In this document: positions 42,536 to 52,245 of the stretch, in pieces
Position numbering within the stretch: position 1 is the stretch's first letter
Layout: each line of letters begins with the position of its first letter
Origin: Paenibacillaceae bacterium
Lineage (GTDB): Bacteria; Bacillota; Bacilli; Paenibacillales; Paenibacillaceae
Assembly: GCA_004134985.1 (NCBI GenBank)
Contig: REGQ01000004.1
Coordinates: 1-64,000 of the forward strand
Length of the DNA stretch: 64,000 nucleotides
Direction of reading: 5' to 3'
Program-made: the position numbers and the translations under genes
Notes under the pieces: model-generated
The model's database searches: none
What the model saw: only the letters and a program-made list of their open reading frames with translations
What the model was told of the DNA's origin: nothing

Positions 42536-43393
42536 TTAGGGAAGACCGTCCGAGTCGCTTCCGTCTGGCCGCGACACCATATCACGGTAAACGGTAGGCG
42601 CGAATCCGGTATATTCTTTGAAAGCCCGGGAGAAGTACGGCAGGTCCATGCCGACTGTTTCGGCGATGAGCGAGACGCTTCGGTCGGTTGTCGTTATCAT
42701 ATGTTTGGCTTTCTCAAGCCGGATCCGGTTAATGTATTGAATGGGCGAATATCCGGTGAAATGCTTGAAAACATTAATGAAATAATTGGGGTGAAAATGG
42801 GCGATCTGCGCCAGCGTATCAATGGAAACATTGTCGGCCAGATGAGTCTCAATATATTGCAGCACGGCGCTCATCTTTTCGAAGGAAGCGGAGGCTGACA
42901 TATTCCAGCGCACATTGTCGCTCTCTTCCAAAAACAGCGCAATTAACTCAAAGAGCAGGGCATTGACCCGAAATTGCCCCGATAGGGAATCGAGATGCGC
43001 ATAATGAATCAGTTCTTTGAATTTGCCGATAAGGGCGTCAGGATCGGCGACATTGACCGACAGTGGCGTCTCCAGCAGCTTGAACAAAGGGAGATCTCCA
43101 ACTGTCGCTGTGAAATGACACCAATACTTGCCGAAGGTGTGGGAGCTGATTGTGCCGTAGGATTGTTGAACGCCGGCGGGCAGCAAGTACAGCTGGCCTG
43201 GCTGCGGATAGTAGCGTTTGTCGCCTACCGCGACAAAACCTTCGCCTTCGGTAATGAAATAGAAGCGGTTGTAGTCGGGAACAAACTTGCTGTCTCCCCA
43301 TTCCTTGCCCACCTTGGTGTACGCGGCAAACATCAATTCAAGCTGTGCCTTGGCGGCATATTTCTTCCAGAATGTCCGTTGTTCATGATTCAT
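42536..43393 (-). CDS. AraC-family transcriptional regulator
   Basis: A 285-residue soluble regulator. The N-terminal cupin sensor (about residues 20-120) includes YNRFYFITEGEGFVAVGDKRYY. The C-terminal pair of HTHs is VSIDTLAQIAHFHPNYFINVFKHFTG and RSVSLIAETVGMDLPYFSRAFKEYTGFAP. Such regulators usually respond to sugars. No obvious target is divergently placed; the next plus-strand gene is a MarR regulator 280 bp away with its own promoter. A perfect palindrome AAGGTATACCTT lies just upstream of the start. Start ATG 43393 follows GGAGGCGGT. Confidence 0.85.
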   Translation of the reverse strand: MNHEQRTFWKKYAAKAQLELMFAAYTKVGKEWGDSKFVPDYNRFYFITEGEGFVAVGDKRYYPQPGQLYLLPAGVQQSYGTISSHTFGKYWCHFTATVGDLPLFKLLETPLSVNVADPDALIGKFKELIHYAHLDSLSGQFRVNALLFELIALFLEESDNVRWNMSASASFEKMSAVLQYIETHLADNVSIDTLAQIAHFHPNYFINVFKHFTGYSPIQYINRIRLEKAKHMITTTDRSVSLIAETVGMDLPYFSRAFKEYTGFAPTVYRDMVSRPDGSDSDGLP

Positions 43394-43588
43394 CTGTTAC
43401 CGCCTCCTAAGCAAGGTATACCTTATTTTCCGCTATTCTGCAATGTTAAATTGACGATCGTGCGAAACGCCAGAGAAAAAGGCTGCTGACCAGTGTGCAG
43501 GCTCATCAACATTTCAATTTTATCCTATACAAAGGCAGCATCCTGTTCCCAAAGCTTGATGTCATCAAACTAGCGGGGAGAAGAAAAA

Positions 43589-43634
43589 TTGACTTTGATA
43601 TTTAATTTGTCATATACTTAGTTCACCTAACTAA
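43589..43634 (+). promoter_or_regulatory. Promoter and MarR-type operator of the MarR-ABC exporter operon
   Basis: TTGACT (43589-43594), 18 bp, TATACT (43613-43618). Directly overlapping the -10 edge is TTAGTT-CACCT-AACTAA (43618-43634), a perfect 6-bp inverted repeat with the dimensions of a MarR dimer site. Binding here would block transcription, giving autorepression relieved by the regulator's ligand. Confidence 0.65.
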
Positions 43635-43673
43635 ATTATATTCTAATAATTGCTAAATGAGGGGGGCAAAATA

Positions 43674-44207
43674 TTGAATCGTGACAATATCGGGGATAAT
43701 GAGGGTGCCGGGAGAACGAATCAGGAGCCTGTAATGACGGCACAGCAGTTGATGCAAACGTTCATGCAGCTCCGCAAATTAGAGTGGCGTCATCAATCGA
43801 TGGAAGGCTACAAGAAGCGGGACATTATGGTGTTGTTTAGTTTGAAGCGGTTTCGAGCTGTCGGTGAGTCCGGCATGAAAGTTTCGGATATTAGCAGCAG
43901 ACTGCAGGTGACGATGCCGACCATTACGGAGCAAATTAAAAGCTTGATTTCGGATGGGGTCGTTGAACGAACAGTTGATGTGTCAGACAGGCGGGTCGTT
44001 CGAATTACGTTGACCGAGAAAGGCGAGAAGCTGGTCAGTGAGCTTGAAGCGAAGATTTTGGAGAAATGGAGCGGGCTCATCGGGTACCTGGGTACAGAAG
44101 AAAGTTGGCATCTGGTTGAACTGCTTAAGAAGATGATTTATTACTTTAATGAGTTGGAAGGTTCGAATGAATCCCCAACCGACCGATGCGGAGATGATAA
44201 AGCATGA
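43674..44207 (+). CDS. MarR-family regulator of the adjacent ABC exporter
   Basis: A 177-residue winged-helix repressor. The DNA-binding part is MKVSDISSRLQVTMPTITEQIKSLISDGVVERTVDVSDRRVVRITLTEKG, which includes the wing motif DRRVVRI. TTG 43674 has GAGGGGGG 7 nt upstream; ATG 43734 also has AGGAG and would remove a 20-residue polar N-terminus, so the start is uncertain. Its last codons overlap the ABC gene (ATGA), forming a three-gene operon. It probably represses the operon through the palindrome at 43618-43634. Confidence 0.87.
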   Translation: MNRDNIGDNEGAGRTNQEPVMTAQQLMQTFMQLRKLEWRHQSMEGYKKRDIMVLFSLKRFRAVGESGMKVSDISSRLQVTMPTITEQIKSLISDGVVERTVDVSDRRVVRITLTEKGEKLVSELEAKILEKWSGLIGYLGTEESWHLVELLKKMIYYFNELEGSNESPTDRCGDDKA

Positions 44208-45937
44208 TTAGGTTATTCCGTTTCCTGAAATTATTTTGGATACCTGTAGCAGGCGTGCTGCTGTTTACTTTTTTTCAAACGCTGTCGGAGCTGTATCTCC
44301 CCACGTTAATGGCGGATATCGTCGACAAAGGGATTGTTCAAGGCGACATTCCATATATTTGGCGGATTGGGGGCGTGATGCTGCTGATCGCCGCAGGCGG
44401 GACGGCCTTTTCAATTTTCGCAAGTTATTTGTCCTCCAAGGCAGCTGCCGGGTTTGGCCGGACAGTACGTGAAAAGGTATTTGGCCATGTGGCCAACTTC
44501 TCCTTGCAGGAGTTTGACAAGATCGGCACTTCATCACTCATCAACCGCACAACCAACGATATTACTCAGGTTCAGCAGGTGCTGAATATGATGCTGCGCA
44601 TGATGGTGATGGCACCGATGATGTGTATCGGGGGCATCTTTATGGCGGTGACAAAGGAACCGGGACTTTCGTGGATCATTATGATCATTATTCCGGTGCT
44701 GGCGCTGTCGATTTATGGCATTGCCCGCAAAGGAATCCCGTATTTCAAAGTGCTGCAGACGAAGCTTGATAAGTTGAATCTTGTGCTGCGGGAAGGACTG
44801 ACAGGGATCCGCGTCATCCGCTCGTTCAATCGGACAGCGTATGAAAGCGGCCGGTTTGGCGAGGCCAATGAGGATCTGACGGATACGGCCATTCGGGTCA
44901 ACAAAATTATGGCGCTGATGATGCCTGCCATGATGCTGATTATGAATATGGCAACCATCGCCATTCTATGGTTTGGCGGACTGAAAATTGAAGAAGGGAC
45001 GATCATGATCGGTTCCCTGATGGCTTTTATTCAATATGTCATGCAAATTATGTTCTCACTTATTATGGTATCGATGATGTTCGTGATGATTCCGCGCGCA
45101 CAGGCTTCTGCCGTGCGGATTAACGAAGTGCTGGATATGGAAGCGACGATTCACAATCCTGAACATGCTGCGCCAGCTGCAGGGCAGGCCGGTAACGTGG
45201 AATTTCAAAACGTTTCGTTCAGCTATCCAGGAGCCGAGAAGCCAGCGCTCTCCAACATTTCATTCCATGCAGCACCGGGTGAAATAACGGCAATCATTGG
45301 GGGAACCGGATCAGGGAAGTCAACACTGGTCAGTCTGATTCCGCGGTTCTATGACATCAATCAGGATGGCGGCCGTTTACTGATCAATGGCGTAGATGTG
45401 CGCGACATTAGCCAGGAGGAGCTGCGCAGCAAAATCGGATTCGTGCCGCAGCGTGCGGTATTGTTCTCAGGCACGATAGCGGACAATATTAAATACGGCA
45501 AGGAAGATGCGACAGAGGAGGAGATTCGCAAGGCTGCGGAAACAGCCCAAGCCGCGGAATTTATTTCCCGAATGGAAGGCGGGTATGAAGCGGCCATCAG
45601 TCAGGGCGGCAGCAATGTCTCCGGCGGACAGAAACAACGGCTTTCGATTGCGCGGGCATTGGTAAGACGTCCGGAAATCTATGTATTCGATGACAGTTTT
45701 TCGGCACTCGACTTCAAAACCGATGCCAAGCTGCGCGCAGCTTTGAAGCAGGAAACGACGGAATCAACCGTGCTCATCGTAGCACAGCGAGTAAGTACAG
45801 TGATGGATGCGGATCGGATTATTGTGCTCGATGACGGTGAAATTGTCGGCATGGGCACCCACCGTGAGCTGATGGCTGCGAACCAGATCTATCAGGAAAT
45901 CGTATCCTCGCAGTTGTCAGAGGAGGAGAGCGCATGA
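44204..45937 (+). CDS. Multidrug ABC exporter, degenerate-site subunit
   Basis: A 577-residue half-exporter with six membrane segments and an ATPase domain. Walker A is GGTGSGKS and the signature VSGGQKQR. Walker B reads VFDDSFSALD with Asp instead of the catalytic Glu, and the switch position is Gln (LIVAQRVST). It therefore supplies the non-hydrolysing site of a heterodimer, as TM287 or LmrC do. It overlaps the MarR gene upstream and its partner downstream, both by four bases. Confidence 0.9.
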   Translation: MIRLFRFLKLFWIPVAGVLLFTFFQTLSELYLPTLMADIVDKGIVQGDIPYIWRIGGVMLLIAAGGTAFSIFASYLSSKAAAGFGRTVREKVFGHVANFSLQEFDKIGTSSLINRTTNDITQVQQVLNMMLRMMVMAPMMCIGGIFMAVTKEPGLSWIIMIIIPVLALSIYGIARKGIPYFKVLQTKLDKLNLVLREGLTGIRVIRSFNRTAYESGRFGEANEDLTDTAIRVNKIMALMMPAMMLIMNMATIAILWFGGLKIEEGTIMIGSLMAFIQYVMQIMFSLIMVSMMFVMIPRAQASAVRINEVLDMEATIHNPEHAAPAAGQAGNVEFQNVSFSYPGAEKPALSNISFHAAPGEITAIIGGTGSGKSTLVSLIPRFYDINQDGGRLLINGVDVRDISQEELRSKIGFVPQRAVLFSGTIADNIKYGKEDATEEEIRKAAETAQAAEFISRMEGGYEAAISQGGSNVSGGQKQRLSIARALVRRPEIYVFDDSFSALDFKTDAKLRAALKQETTESTVLIVAQRVSTVMDADRIIVLDDGEIVGMGTHRELMAANQIYQEIVSSQLSEEESA

Positions 45938-47922
45938 GCCAACATAATGATCAAAGTCAAGCCAGAGCAGGCGCCGCATCAGCAGCGACTGGCGAAGCGG
46001 GGAAACATGGCGCCGGTTCGACGGGCTCAAGCGGACCGGGTAGAGGCGGCGGGTTTGGTCCTGGCCGCGGCGGCTTTGGGCAAGGCCCGGGTGGCGGAAT
46101 GGGGATGCCGGTCCAGAAAGCGAAGAACTTCAAGGCAACCCTCCGCAGATTGGCCGGCTATCTGAAACCGTTTCGGGTGCAATTGCTGGCTGTGCTGATC
46201 GCATCGATCGCCAGTACAGTATTTATGATCATCAGTCCCCGTATTCTTGGCCATGCCACCGATGAGTTGGCAAAAGGGCTTTTCAAACGGCTTCAGGGTG
46301 CAGAAGGGCCTTATATTAATTTTGACAACATCTTTTACTTTCTCGGCATTCTTGCCGGTTTGTATGTATTCAGCTCCATTTTTACTTATGTACAGCAGTA
46401 TCTGATGGCTGATGTAGCACAGAAGACGGTTCGGCAATTGCGTACAGAAGTCAATGGCAAGCTGGCCAAGCTGCCGCTGAAATACTTCGATGCTACTCCG
46501 AATGGCGAAGTGCTCAGCCGTGCGGTCAATGATGTAGACAATATTAGCAACACCTTGCAGCAAAGTTTGGCTCAACTGATCACATCGGTTATCACCATTA
46601 TCGGTGTAATTGTGATGATGCTGACGATCAGCCCGCTGCTTACGCTGATTCTCATTTTGACCTTGCCGTTAAGTTTCATTATCGTAGCGGCTGTAGCGAA
46701 ACGCTCCCAGGTTTTTTTCAAAAATCAGCAGCAATCGCTCGGGGCGCTCAACGGTCATGTCGAGGAAATGTATACGGGACATCCGATTATTAAAGCATTC
46801 GGCCGGGAAAAGCATTCCCTGCAGACTTTCGATGGCATTAACAATGATCTGTACAATTATAGCTGGAAGGCGCAATTTATCTCCGGGATCATTATGCCGC
46901 TGATGATGTTTGTCAATAACATCGCTTATGTACTGGTATGTGTCGTGGGCGGAATTCTGGTAACCAATCAAACGATAACGATCGGGAGTATTCAGGCTTT
47001 TATTCAATATTCGCGTCAATTCTCGCAGCCGCTCAATCAGATGGCCAATATCGCCAATATTATTCAAGCGACAATCGCGTCAGCTGAACGGGTATTCGAG
47101 CTGCTGGATGAAGCGGAGGAAGTTCCCGAAGCAGCGGCTCCAGCCAAAGTGTCATCACGCATTGGCGCGGTATCCTTCCAAAATGTCAAGTTCGGCTACA
47201 AACCGGACCAGCATGTCATCCATGACATGAGCATTGATGTGAAGCCCGGCCAAACGATTGCGATTGTCGGTCCGACAGGTGCAGGGAAGACCACCTTGAT
47301 CAATTTGCTGATGCGGTTCTATGAGCTGAGCGGCGGCAGCATTAAAATTGACGGCACCGATATTACCCAAATGAAGCGCAGCGAGCTGCGCGGCATGTTC
47401 GGGATGGTGCTGCAAGATACGTGGCTGTTCAACGGGACGATCCGAGACAATATCGCCTATGGGCGCGAAAATGCATCTGAGGCCGACATTGTTCAGGCGG
47501 CGCAAGCGGCTTATGCCGACCATTTCATCCGCACATTGCCGGATGGATATGATACGGTGCTGAATGAGGAAGCTTCCAATATATCGCAAGGACAGAAGCA
47601 GTTGTTGACAATTGCCCGCGCAATATTGGCGGAGCCGACCATTCTGATCCTTGATGAGGCGACAAGCAGCGTCGATACGAGGACAGAGATTCATATTCAG
47701 CAAGCGATGAAAGAACTGATGAAGGGAAGAACCAGCTTTGTCATTGCCCATCGACTTTCCACAATTCGCGATGCCGATCTTATTCTGGTGATGAACCAGG
47801 GCAACGTGATCGAGCAAGGAAACCATGAGCAGTTGATCGCACAGAATGGTTTCTATGCCGATCTGTACAACAGCCAGTTCTCAGATGAGGAGAGCGACGG
47901 AGAAGCTGCTTATATCAGTTAA
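45934..47922 (+). CDS. Multidrug ABC exporter, catalytic-site subunit, with Gly-rich N-terminus
   Basis: A 662-residue partner subunit. The first ~60 residues are a disordered Gly/Arg/Ser stretch (GPGRGGGFGPGRGGFGQGPG), which is common in this Firmicute subgroup and not a frameshift. Six membrane segments follow, then Walker A GPTGAGKT, signature ISQGQKQLL, intact Walker B LILDEATSSVD and switch His VIAHRLST. Together the two subunits should pump hydrophobic drugs, with expression controlled by the MarR protein of the operon. A strong terminator follows. Confidence 0.92.
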   Translation: MSQHNDQSQARAGAASAATGEAGKHGAGSTGSSGPGRGGGFGPGRGGFGQGPGGGMGMPVQKAKNFKATLRRLAGYLKPFRVQLLAVLIASIASTVFMIISPRILGHATDELAKGLFKRLQGAEGPYINFDNIFYFLGILAGLYVFSSIFTYVQQYLMADVAQKTVRQLRTEVNGKLAKLPLKYFDATPNGEVLSRAVNDVDNISNTLQQSLAQLITSVITIIGVIVMMLTISPLLTLILILTLPLSFIIVAAVAKRSQVFFKNQQQSLGALNGHVEEMYTGHPIIKAFGREKHSLQTFDGINNDLYNYSWKAQFISGIIMPLMMFVNNIAYVLVCVVGGILVTNQTITIGSIQAFIQYSRQFSQPLNQMANIANIIQATIASAERVFELLDEAEEVPEAAAPAKVSSRIGAVSFQNVKFGYKPDQHVIHDMSIDVKPGQTIAIVGPTGAGKTTLINLLMRFYELSGGSIKIDGTDITQMKRSELRGMFGMVLQDTWLFNGTIRDNIAYGRENASEADIVQAAQAAYADHFIRTLPDGYDTVLNEEASNISQGQKQLLTIARAILAEPTILILDEATSSVDTRTEIHIQQAMKELMKGRTSFVIAHRLSTIRDADLILVMNQGNVIEQGNHEQLIAQNGFYADLYNSQFSDEESDGEAAYIS

Positions 47923-47931
47923 GGGAACGAC

Positions 47932-47976
47932 AAATAACCGGCACCCGCTTCCAGCGCGGGATGCCGGTTATTTATT
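47932..47976 (+). terminator. Terminator of the MarR-ABC operon
   Basis: AAATAACCGGCA (47932-47943) pairs with TGCCGGTTATTT (47962-47973), with an inner CCCGC/GCGGG stem. It separates the two MarR export modules. Confidence 0.85.
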
Positions 47977-48081
47977 TGGGGAGATGCAGGCTTTATCCTC
48001 TGGAGCAAAGTATATCCAAAAGATGTGCGCTGACCGTTGATATTACTGGGCCTGTACACAAAAGTTTCACAGTTGAACTAT

Positions 48082-48110
48082 TTGTCAGTTGAAGTTGTTT
48101 GGTGTAAAAT
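48082..48110 (+). promoter_or_regulatory. Promoter of the MarR-MMPL operon
   Basis: TTGTCA (48082-48087) and TAAAAT (48105-48110) are 17 bp apart. Direct repeats CAGTTGAA at 48070-48077 and 48086-48093 overlap the -35 and may be part of a regulator site. Confidence 0.5.
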
Positions 48111-48156
48111 GAGCGAGTGGGTATTTTTCAAGTGACACAGATTGAGGGGAGGAACT

Positions 48157-48615
48157 ATGGACAACGCATTTCTGAAGGAGCTTATTGACCGGTATGAACA
48201 GGCGACGTTCACAGTAGAGAAAAAACTGGATGCCATGTTTCGCGAGGTAATGCCGAACGCGCTGACAATCGATCAATATGCAACACTTCGTTATATTCGC
48301 AGACATAGTCGGCCGACTTCATCAGAGCTGGCAGAGGCTTTCTGTGTGGGGCGCAGCTCGATTACGGCCATTATTAATCGTTTATTCGACAAACAGCTGA
48401 TTCGGAGAATTCCCGATGAGAAGGACCGTAGGGTCATTTACTTGGCGTTGACGGAAGAAGGCATGCGGCTTTCCGATGAGATGATTGTGCTGATGCAGCA
48501 GGTACTGGAAAAAATACTTGTGCAGTTCGAGGAGCAGGAAGCAATCACGTTCATTACCACGTATGAGAAATTGGCAAGCGTATTGGAACAAACGGAGGAA
48601 AGGGGCAGAAAATAA
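48157..48615 (+). CDS. MarR-family regulator of the adjacent MMPL exporter
   Basis: A 152-residue repressor. The winged helix reads RPTSSELAEAFCVGRSSITAIINRLFDKQLIRRIPDEKDRRVIYLALTEEG, with the DRRVIYL wing. ATG 48157 follows GGGGAGG. It ends three bases before the MMPL start, so the two are co-transcribed, and it probably represses its own operon until the exporter's substrate binds. Confidence 0.9.
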   Translation: MDNAFLKELIDRYEQATFTVEKKLDAMFREVMPNALTIDQYATLRYIRRHSRPTSSELAEAFCVGRSSITAIINRLFDKQLIRRIPDEKDRRVIYLALTEEGMRLSDEMIVLMQQVLEKILVQFEEQEAITFITTYEKLASVLEQTEERGRK

Positions 48616-48618
48616 AGG

Positions 48619-51600
48619 ATGAAAACCATACTTAAATTCAGATGGGTCATTATGGTGCTTTGGCTGGTCGCAGCCGTTGGCCTGTTTCTTAGCGCGCCGA
48701 ATATGGAAAACCTGGTTCGCGATAAAGGACAGATCAGCGTGCCAGACGGCTATTCTTCGGTCGTGGCCGATAAGCTTATTCACCAAATGTCGCCTGATAC
48801 TGCGGAGGGCAGTACAGGCGAACCCTCTGTGCTTGTGTTTCATAATAGTAATGGATTAACGGCTGCAGACCAGGCGGAGATGGAGCGGGCTGTAGAGATA
48901 TTAAAAAACGGCCGTGAAGCATACGGCGTTCAGTCCGTTATGACTCACCTGGAAACAAAGGAACTGAAGGATCAGCTCGTATCCGAAGACGGGACGACAG
49001 TGCTGATGCTCGTCAACAGTTCATTGGAAGGTCGCACCCCGGGTGAAGCGCGTGATGCACTCTATGAAGCAATTGCAGATGTGAAGGTAGAGCATTACTA
49101 TACCGGCAACTGGCTCATTGGAGAAGATGTTGTTGAAAGCTCGCAGGAAGGGCTTAAGAAAACGGAATGGATTACACTGATCTTTATTATGGTCATTCTT
49201 TTTGCCGTATTCCGTTCGGCGGTCGCGCCGTTTATTCCGCTGCTGGCTGTGGGCTTCAGCTACATTGTTTCGCAATCTGTTGTTGCCTACCTTGTGGAAT
49301 ACGCCAATTTCCCGCTATCTAACTTTACCCAAATCTTCATGGTTGCGGTCTTGTTCGGTATCGGAACGGATTATTGTATTTTGCTGATCAGCCGCTTCAA
49401 GGAAGAGCTTGCACATAGCGAAGATAATCAGGAGGCCATACTGGCAACTTATCGTACAGCAGGCCGTACGGTGCTGTTTTCAGGTCTGGCGGTGCTCGTC
49501 GGGTTTGCCTCGATCGGTCTGTCAACATTCGTCTTGTACCGCTCTGCAGTAGCAGTTGCGGTAGGTGTGGCGGTATTGCTGCTGGCGTTGGCTACAATTG
49601 TACCGTTCTTCATGATGCTGCTTGGCAAAAAAATCTTCTGGCCAGTGCGCGGCTCATTGGAGCATAAGCCAAGCAAGCTGTGGGGCGCGATGGGAAGCTT
49701 CTCATTGAAGCGTCCAATATGGGCACTATTGCTGCTGGCGGTCATTACCGTGCCTTTCTTGACCGCATATAAAGGAACGATCTCGTTCAACTCCCTGGAT
49801 GAAATCGGGGATAAATATGATTCGGTGAAAGGTTTCCAACTGATCTCCGACAGCTTCGGCCCAGGGGATTCACTGCCTTCAACCGTCGTGGTGAAAACCG
49901 ATCAGCCGTTGGATACCAGCGAAGGGCTTGCCATGGTGGAGCAGATGAGCCGCGAGCTTGCCAAAGTCGAAGGTGTAAGGAGCGTACGCAGCGCGACGCG
50001 TCCTACCGGAGAGGTCATTGAGGATTTCCAGGTGGCCAGTCAGGTAGATACGCTCGGCAGCGGCCTTGGCGAGGGCGGGGATGGGCTTAGCCAAATTTCC
50101 GATGGTTTGTCGCAGGCAAGCCAGTCGCTTAGTGAAAATGGTCCAAAACTTGAAGAGGCAGTAAGCGGAGCCGGGGAACTGGTCGGCGGCACGCAGAAAC
50201 TGCAGGAAGGCGTTACACAACTGGGTGACGGATTGTCGCAAATTCACAAGGGATTAGAGAGCGGCACTTCCGGCGCTGGCGAGCTGAAGGCAGGATTGGC
50301 AACAGCCAAGAAGAGCGCAGACTTGCTGGCGAGTTCCGCACAGGAACTGTTGAAGGGCTACGCGGCCATTGAAGGTGGCTTATCGGCGCTTGGCGCTGGC
50401 TACAGTGAGATTGCAAGCGGTCAGGCTGACCTGGTGTCTGGGCTTTCCGGACTGGAACAAGGCCTGTCAGGGCTGGCGCAGAAATATCCCGAATTGCAGA
50501 GTGATCCCGACTTTGCTGTCATCCAAGGTACGGCTACCCAACTGCAGCAAGGCGCTGCCGGTTTGAGTGCCGGTCTGAAGCAGTTGAATGGCGAGCTGAG
50601 CGGCGCGGCAGCTGGATTGAAGCAAGCCAATCAAGGCTTCAAGCAAGCCGCGGATGGGCAGGAGCAATTGGCGGCTGGTTTGGCCCAGTTGGCGAGCGGG
50701 CTGGGTGAATTGCAATCCGGGTTGGAGAAGGCGTCCGCAGGACAAGGCGAAATTGTCGGCAAAATCCCTGAAATTACGTCCGCATTCAATCAATTGATAG
50801 ATGGACAGAAGGGGTTGCAGTCCGGGTTTGCAGAGCTGAACGGCCAGTTGGGTCAACTGACAGATGGACTGAACGAAAGTGTAGATGGACTTACGCAAGT
50901 CAGCGAAGGTCTCGTGTCGGCTCAGTCGTACCTGACCGAGTTGTCAGCGGCGCCGGATAAGCAGGTAACAGGCTGGTTTATGCCGGATGAGGCGATTTCG
51001 AGTGAAGAGTTCCAGACTGCGTTGGATGTTTATATGTCGGAAAATCGGCAGATTGCTAAATTTGAAGTCATTTTCGAAACCAATCCATACGGCAAAGAGA
51101 CGATGGACCAGGTTGCAGAATTGCAGACGGCTGCAGGCAGAGCATTGCAAGGAACCAGTTATGCGAAAGCCGAGTATGCCGTAGGCGGCGTATCGAGTAT
51201 GAACCATGATTTAAGCACGATTTCCGCAGGCGATTATTCGCGAACGGTGATGCTGATGATTGTTGGCATTGGGCTTATTCTGATCTTGCTGTTCAGATCA
51301 ATCGTCATGCCAATCTATCTCATTTTGTCATTGCTGCTCACCTTCTACACATCGCTCGCGATTACAGAAGTGTTGTTCGTCAATATTTTGGGCTACTCCG
51401 GAATTAGTTGGGCAGTACCATTCTTCGGCTTCGTCTTGCTGGTGGCGCTCGGCATCGACTACAGTATTTTCTTGATGGATCGCTTCAAGGAATACCGTCA
51501 TTTGCCGCCGCGCGAAGGCATTCTGATGGCAATGAAAAATATGGGCACCGTCATTATTTCAGCGGCGGTTATTCTGGGCGGTACATTCGCTGCGATGCTT

Positions 51601-51852
51601 CCTTCAGGCGTATTGTCACTGCTGCAGATTGCTACAGTTGTGTTGTGCGGACTGTTCCTGTATGCGCTCGTGATGCTGCCATTGTTCATACCGGTGATGG
51701 TGCGCATCTTCGGTGAAGCGAACTGGTGGCCGTTCATGAAGAGTGACAAAGAAACACCTTCTTACACTCCACAAAAAAGCGGAGTAAAGATCAGACGGGA
51801 GCAACAGGCATACACATCAAGTGTAAACAAACACATTAACAAGGGCAATTAA
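48619..51852 (+). CDS. MMPL/RND-superfamily exporter
   Basis: A 1077-residue membrane transporter with two repeats of membrane segments (about residues 170-380 and 860-1040). MMPL-type motifs are FGIGTDYCILLISRFKEEL and ALGIDYSIFLMDRFKEYR, with the proton-relay Asp-Tyr pairs. Between the halves, residues about 475-780 form a long run of GL..L..G repeats (LSQISDGLSQASQSL, ELKAGL), a hydrophilic coiled coil like those in YhgE/Pip-type and YdgH/YdfJ proteins. It probably exports lipids, drugs or peptides and is controlled by the preceding MarR gene. Confidence 0.9.
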   Translation: MKTILKFRWVIMVLWLVAAVGLFLSAPNMENLVRDKGQISVPDGYSSVVADKLIHQMSPDTAEGSTGEPSVLVFHNSNGLTAADQAEMERAVEILKNGREAYGVQSVMTHLETKELKDQLVSEDGTTVLMLVNSSLEGRTPGEARDALYEAIADVKVEHYYTGNWLIGEDVVESSQEGLKKTEWITLIFIMVILFAVFRSAVAPFIPLLAVGFSYIVSQSVVAYLVEYANFPLSNFTQIFMVAVLFGIGTDYCILLISRFKEELAHSEDNQEAILATYRTAGRTVLFSGLAVLVGFASIGLSTFVLYRSAVAVAVGVAVLLLALATIVPFFMMLLGKKIFWPVRGSLEHKPSKLWGAMGSFSLKRPIWALLLLAVITVPFLTAYKGTISFNSLDEIGDKYDSVKGFQLISDSFGPGDSLPSTVVVKTDQPLDTSEGLAMVEQMSRELAKVEGVRSVRSATRPTGEVIEDFQVASQVDTLGSGLGEGGDGLSQISDGLSQASQSLSENGPKLEEAVSGAGELVGGTQKLQEGVTQLGDGLSQIHKGLESGTSGAGELKAGLATAKKSADLLASSAQELLKGYAAIEGGLSALGAGYSEIASGQADLVSGLSGLEQGLSGLAQKYPELQSDPDFAVIQGTATQLQQGAAGLSAGLKQLNGELSGAAAGLKQANQGFKQAADGQEQLAAGLAQLASGLGELQSGLEKASAGQGEIVGKIPEITSAFNQLIDGQKGLQSGFAELNGQLGQLTDGLNESVDGLTQVSEGLVSAQSYLTELSAAPDKQVTGWFMPDEAISSEEFQTALDVYMSENRQIAKFEVIFETNPYGKETMDQVAELQTAAGRALQGTSYAKAEYAVGGVSSMNHDLSTISAGDYSRTVMLMIVGIGLILILLFRSIVMPIYLILSLLLTFYTSLAITEVLFVNILGYSGISWAVPFFGFVLLVALGIDYSIFLMDRFKEYRHLPPREGILMAMKNMGTVIISAAVILGGTFAAMLPSGVLSLLQIATVVLCGLFLYALVMLPLFIPVMVRIFGEANWWPFMKSDKETPSYTPQKSGVKIRREQQAYTSSVNKHINKGN

Positions 51853-52133
51853 CAGGCGTAATTAAAATTAAACAAGCGTAATTAACAAACGCTAAAGAGC
51901 AATCTCGCCATCGTGTGAAAAATAATTGTGGCGACAATAGATGTATAAGGTATGGGGACGATTCCAACAGCGGACATTACTGCTGCAGGATCGTCCTTTC
52001 TTTTATGGATAGCAGTTGTCAGACGGGGGATCGCACGAGCGAGGGGATGCTGGGATGCCGGGTTGCCGATTGTTGGTTGCCAATTGCTGATTGCTGTATA
52101 CTCTGACGTTGGGTTAACCTATTCGTTTTTCTT

Positions 52134-52245
52134 GTATACCCTGTCTCAGGTAGCATCAACTTCGGATCATTCGCTTGCGACGGGCGCTGCGCCTGCACTT
52201 TTCGGCTTTTAACTGGGCGGTTCATTTAGCTGAGATAGGGTATAC
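52134..52245 (-). mobile_element. Short inverted-repeat element (MITE-like), copy 2
   Basis: A 112-bp segment between GTATACCCTGTCTCAG (52134-52149) and CTGAGATAGGGTATAC (52230-52245), inverted repeats matching at 15 of 16 positions. In reverse complement it begins with the same 21 bases as copy 1 at 26032 and carries the shared core GCAGGCGCAGCGC at the same 49-bp offset. The rest of the interior differs, so the copies are old or only their ends and core are under constraint. Confidence 0.75.

Noticed and set aside
45934-46120. Gly-rich N-terminus of the second ABC exporter as a fusion or frameshift
   Set aside because: Such disordered Gly/Arg tails are common in this exporter subgroup, and start codon and overlap with the previous gene are standard.
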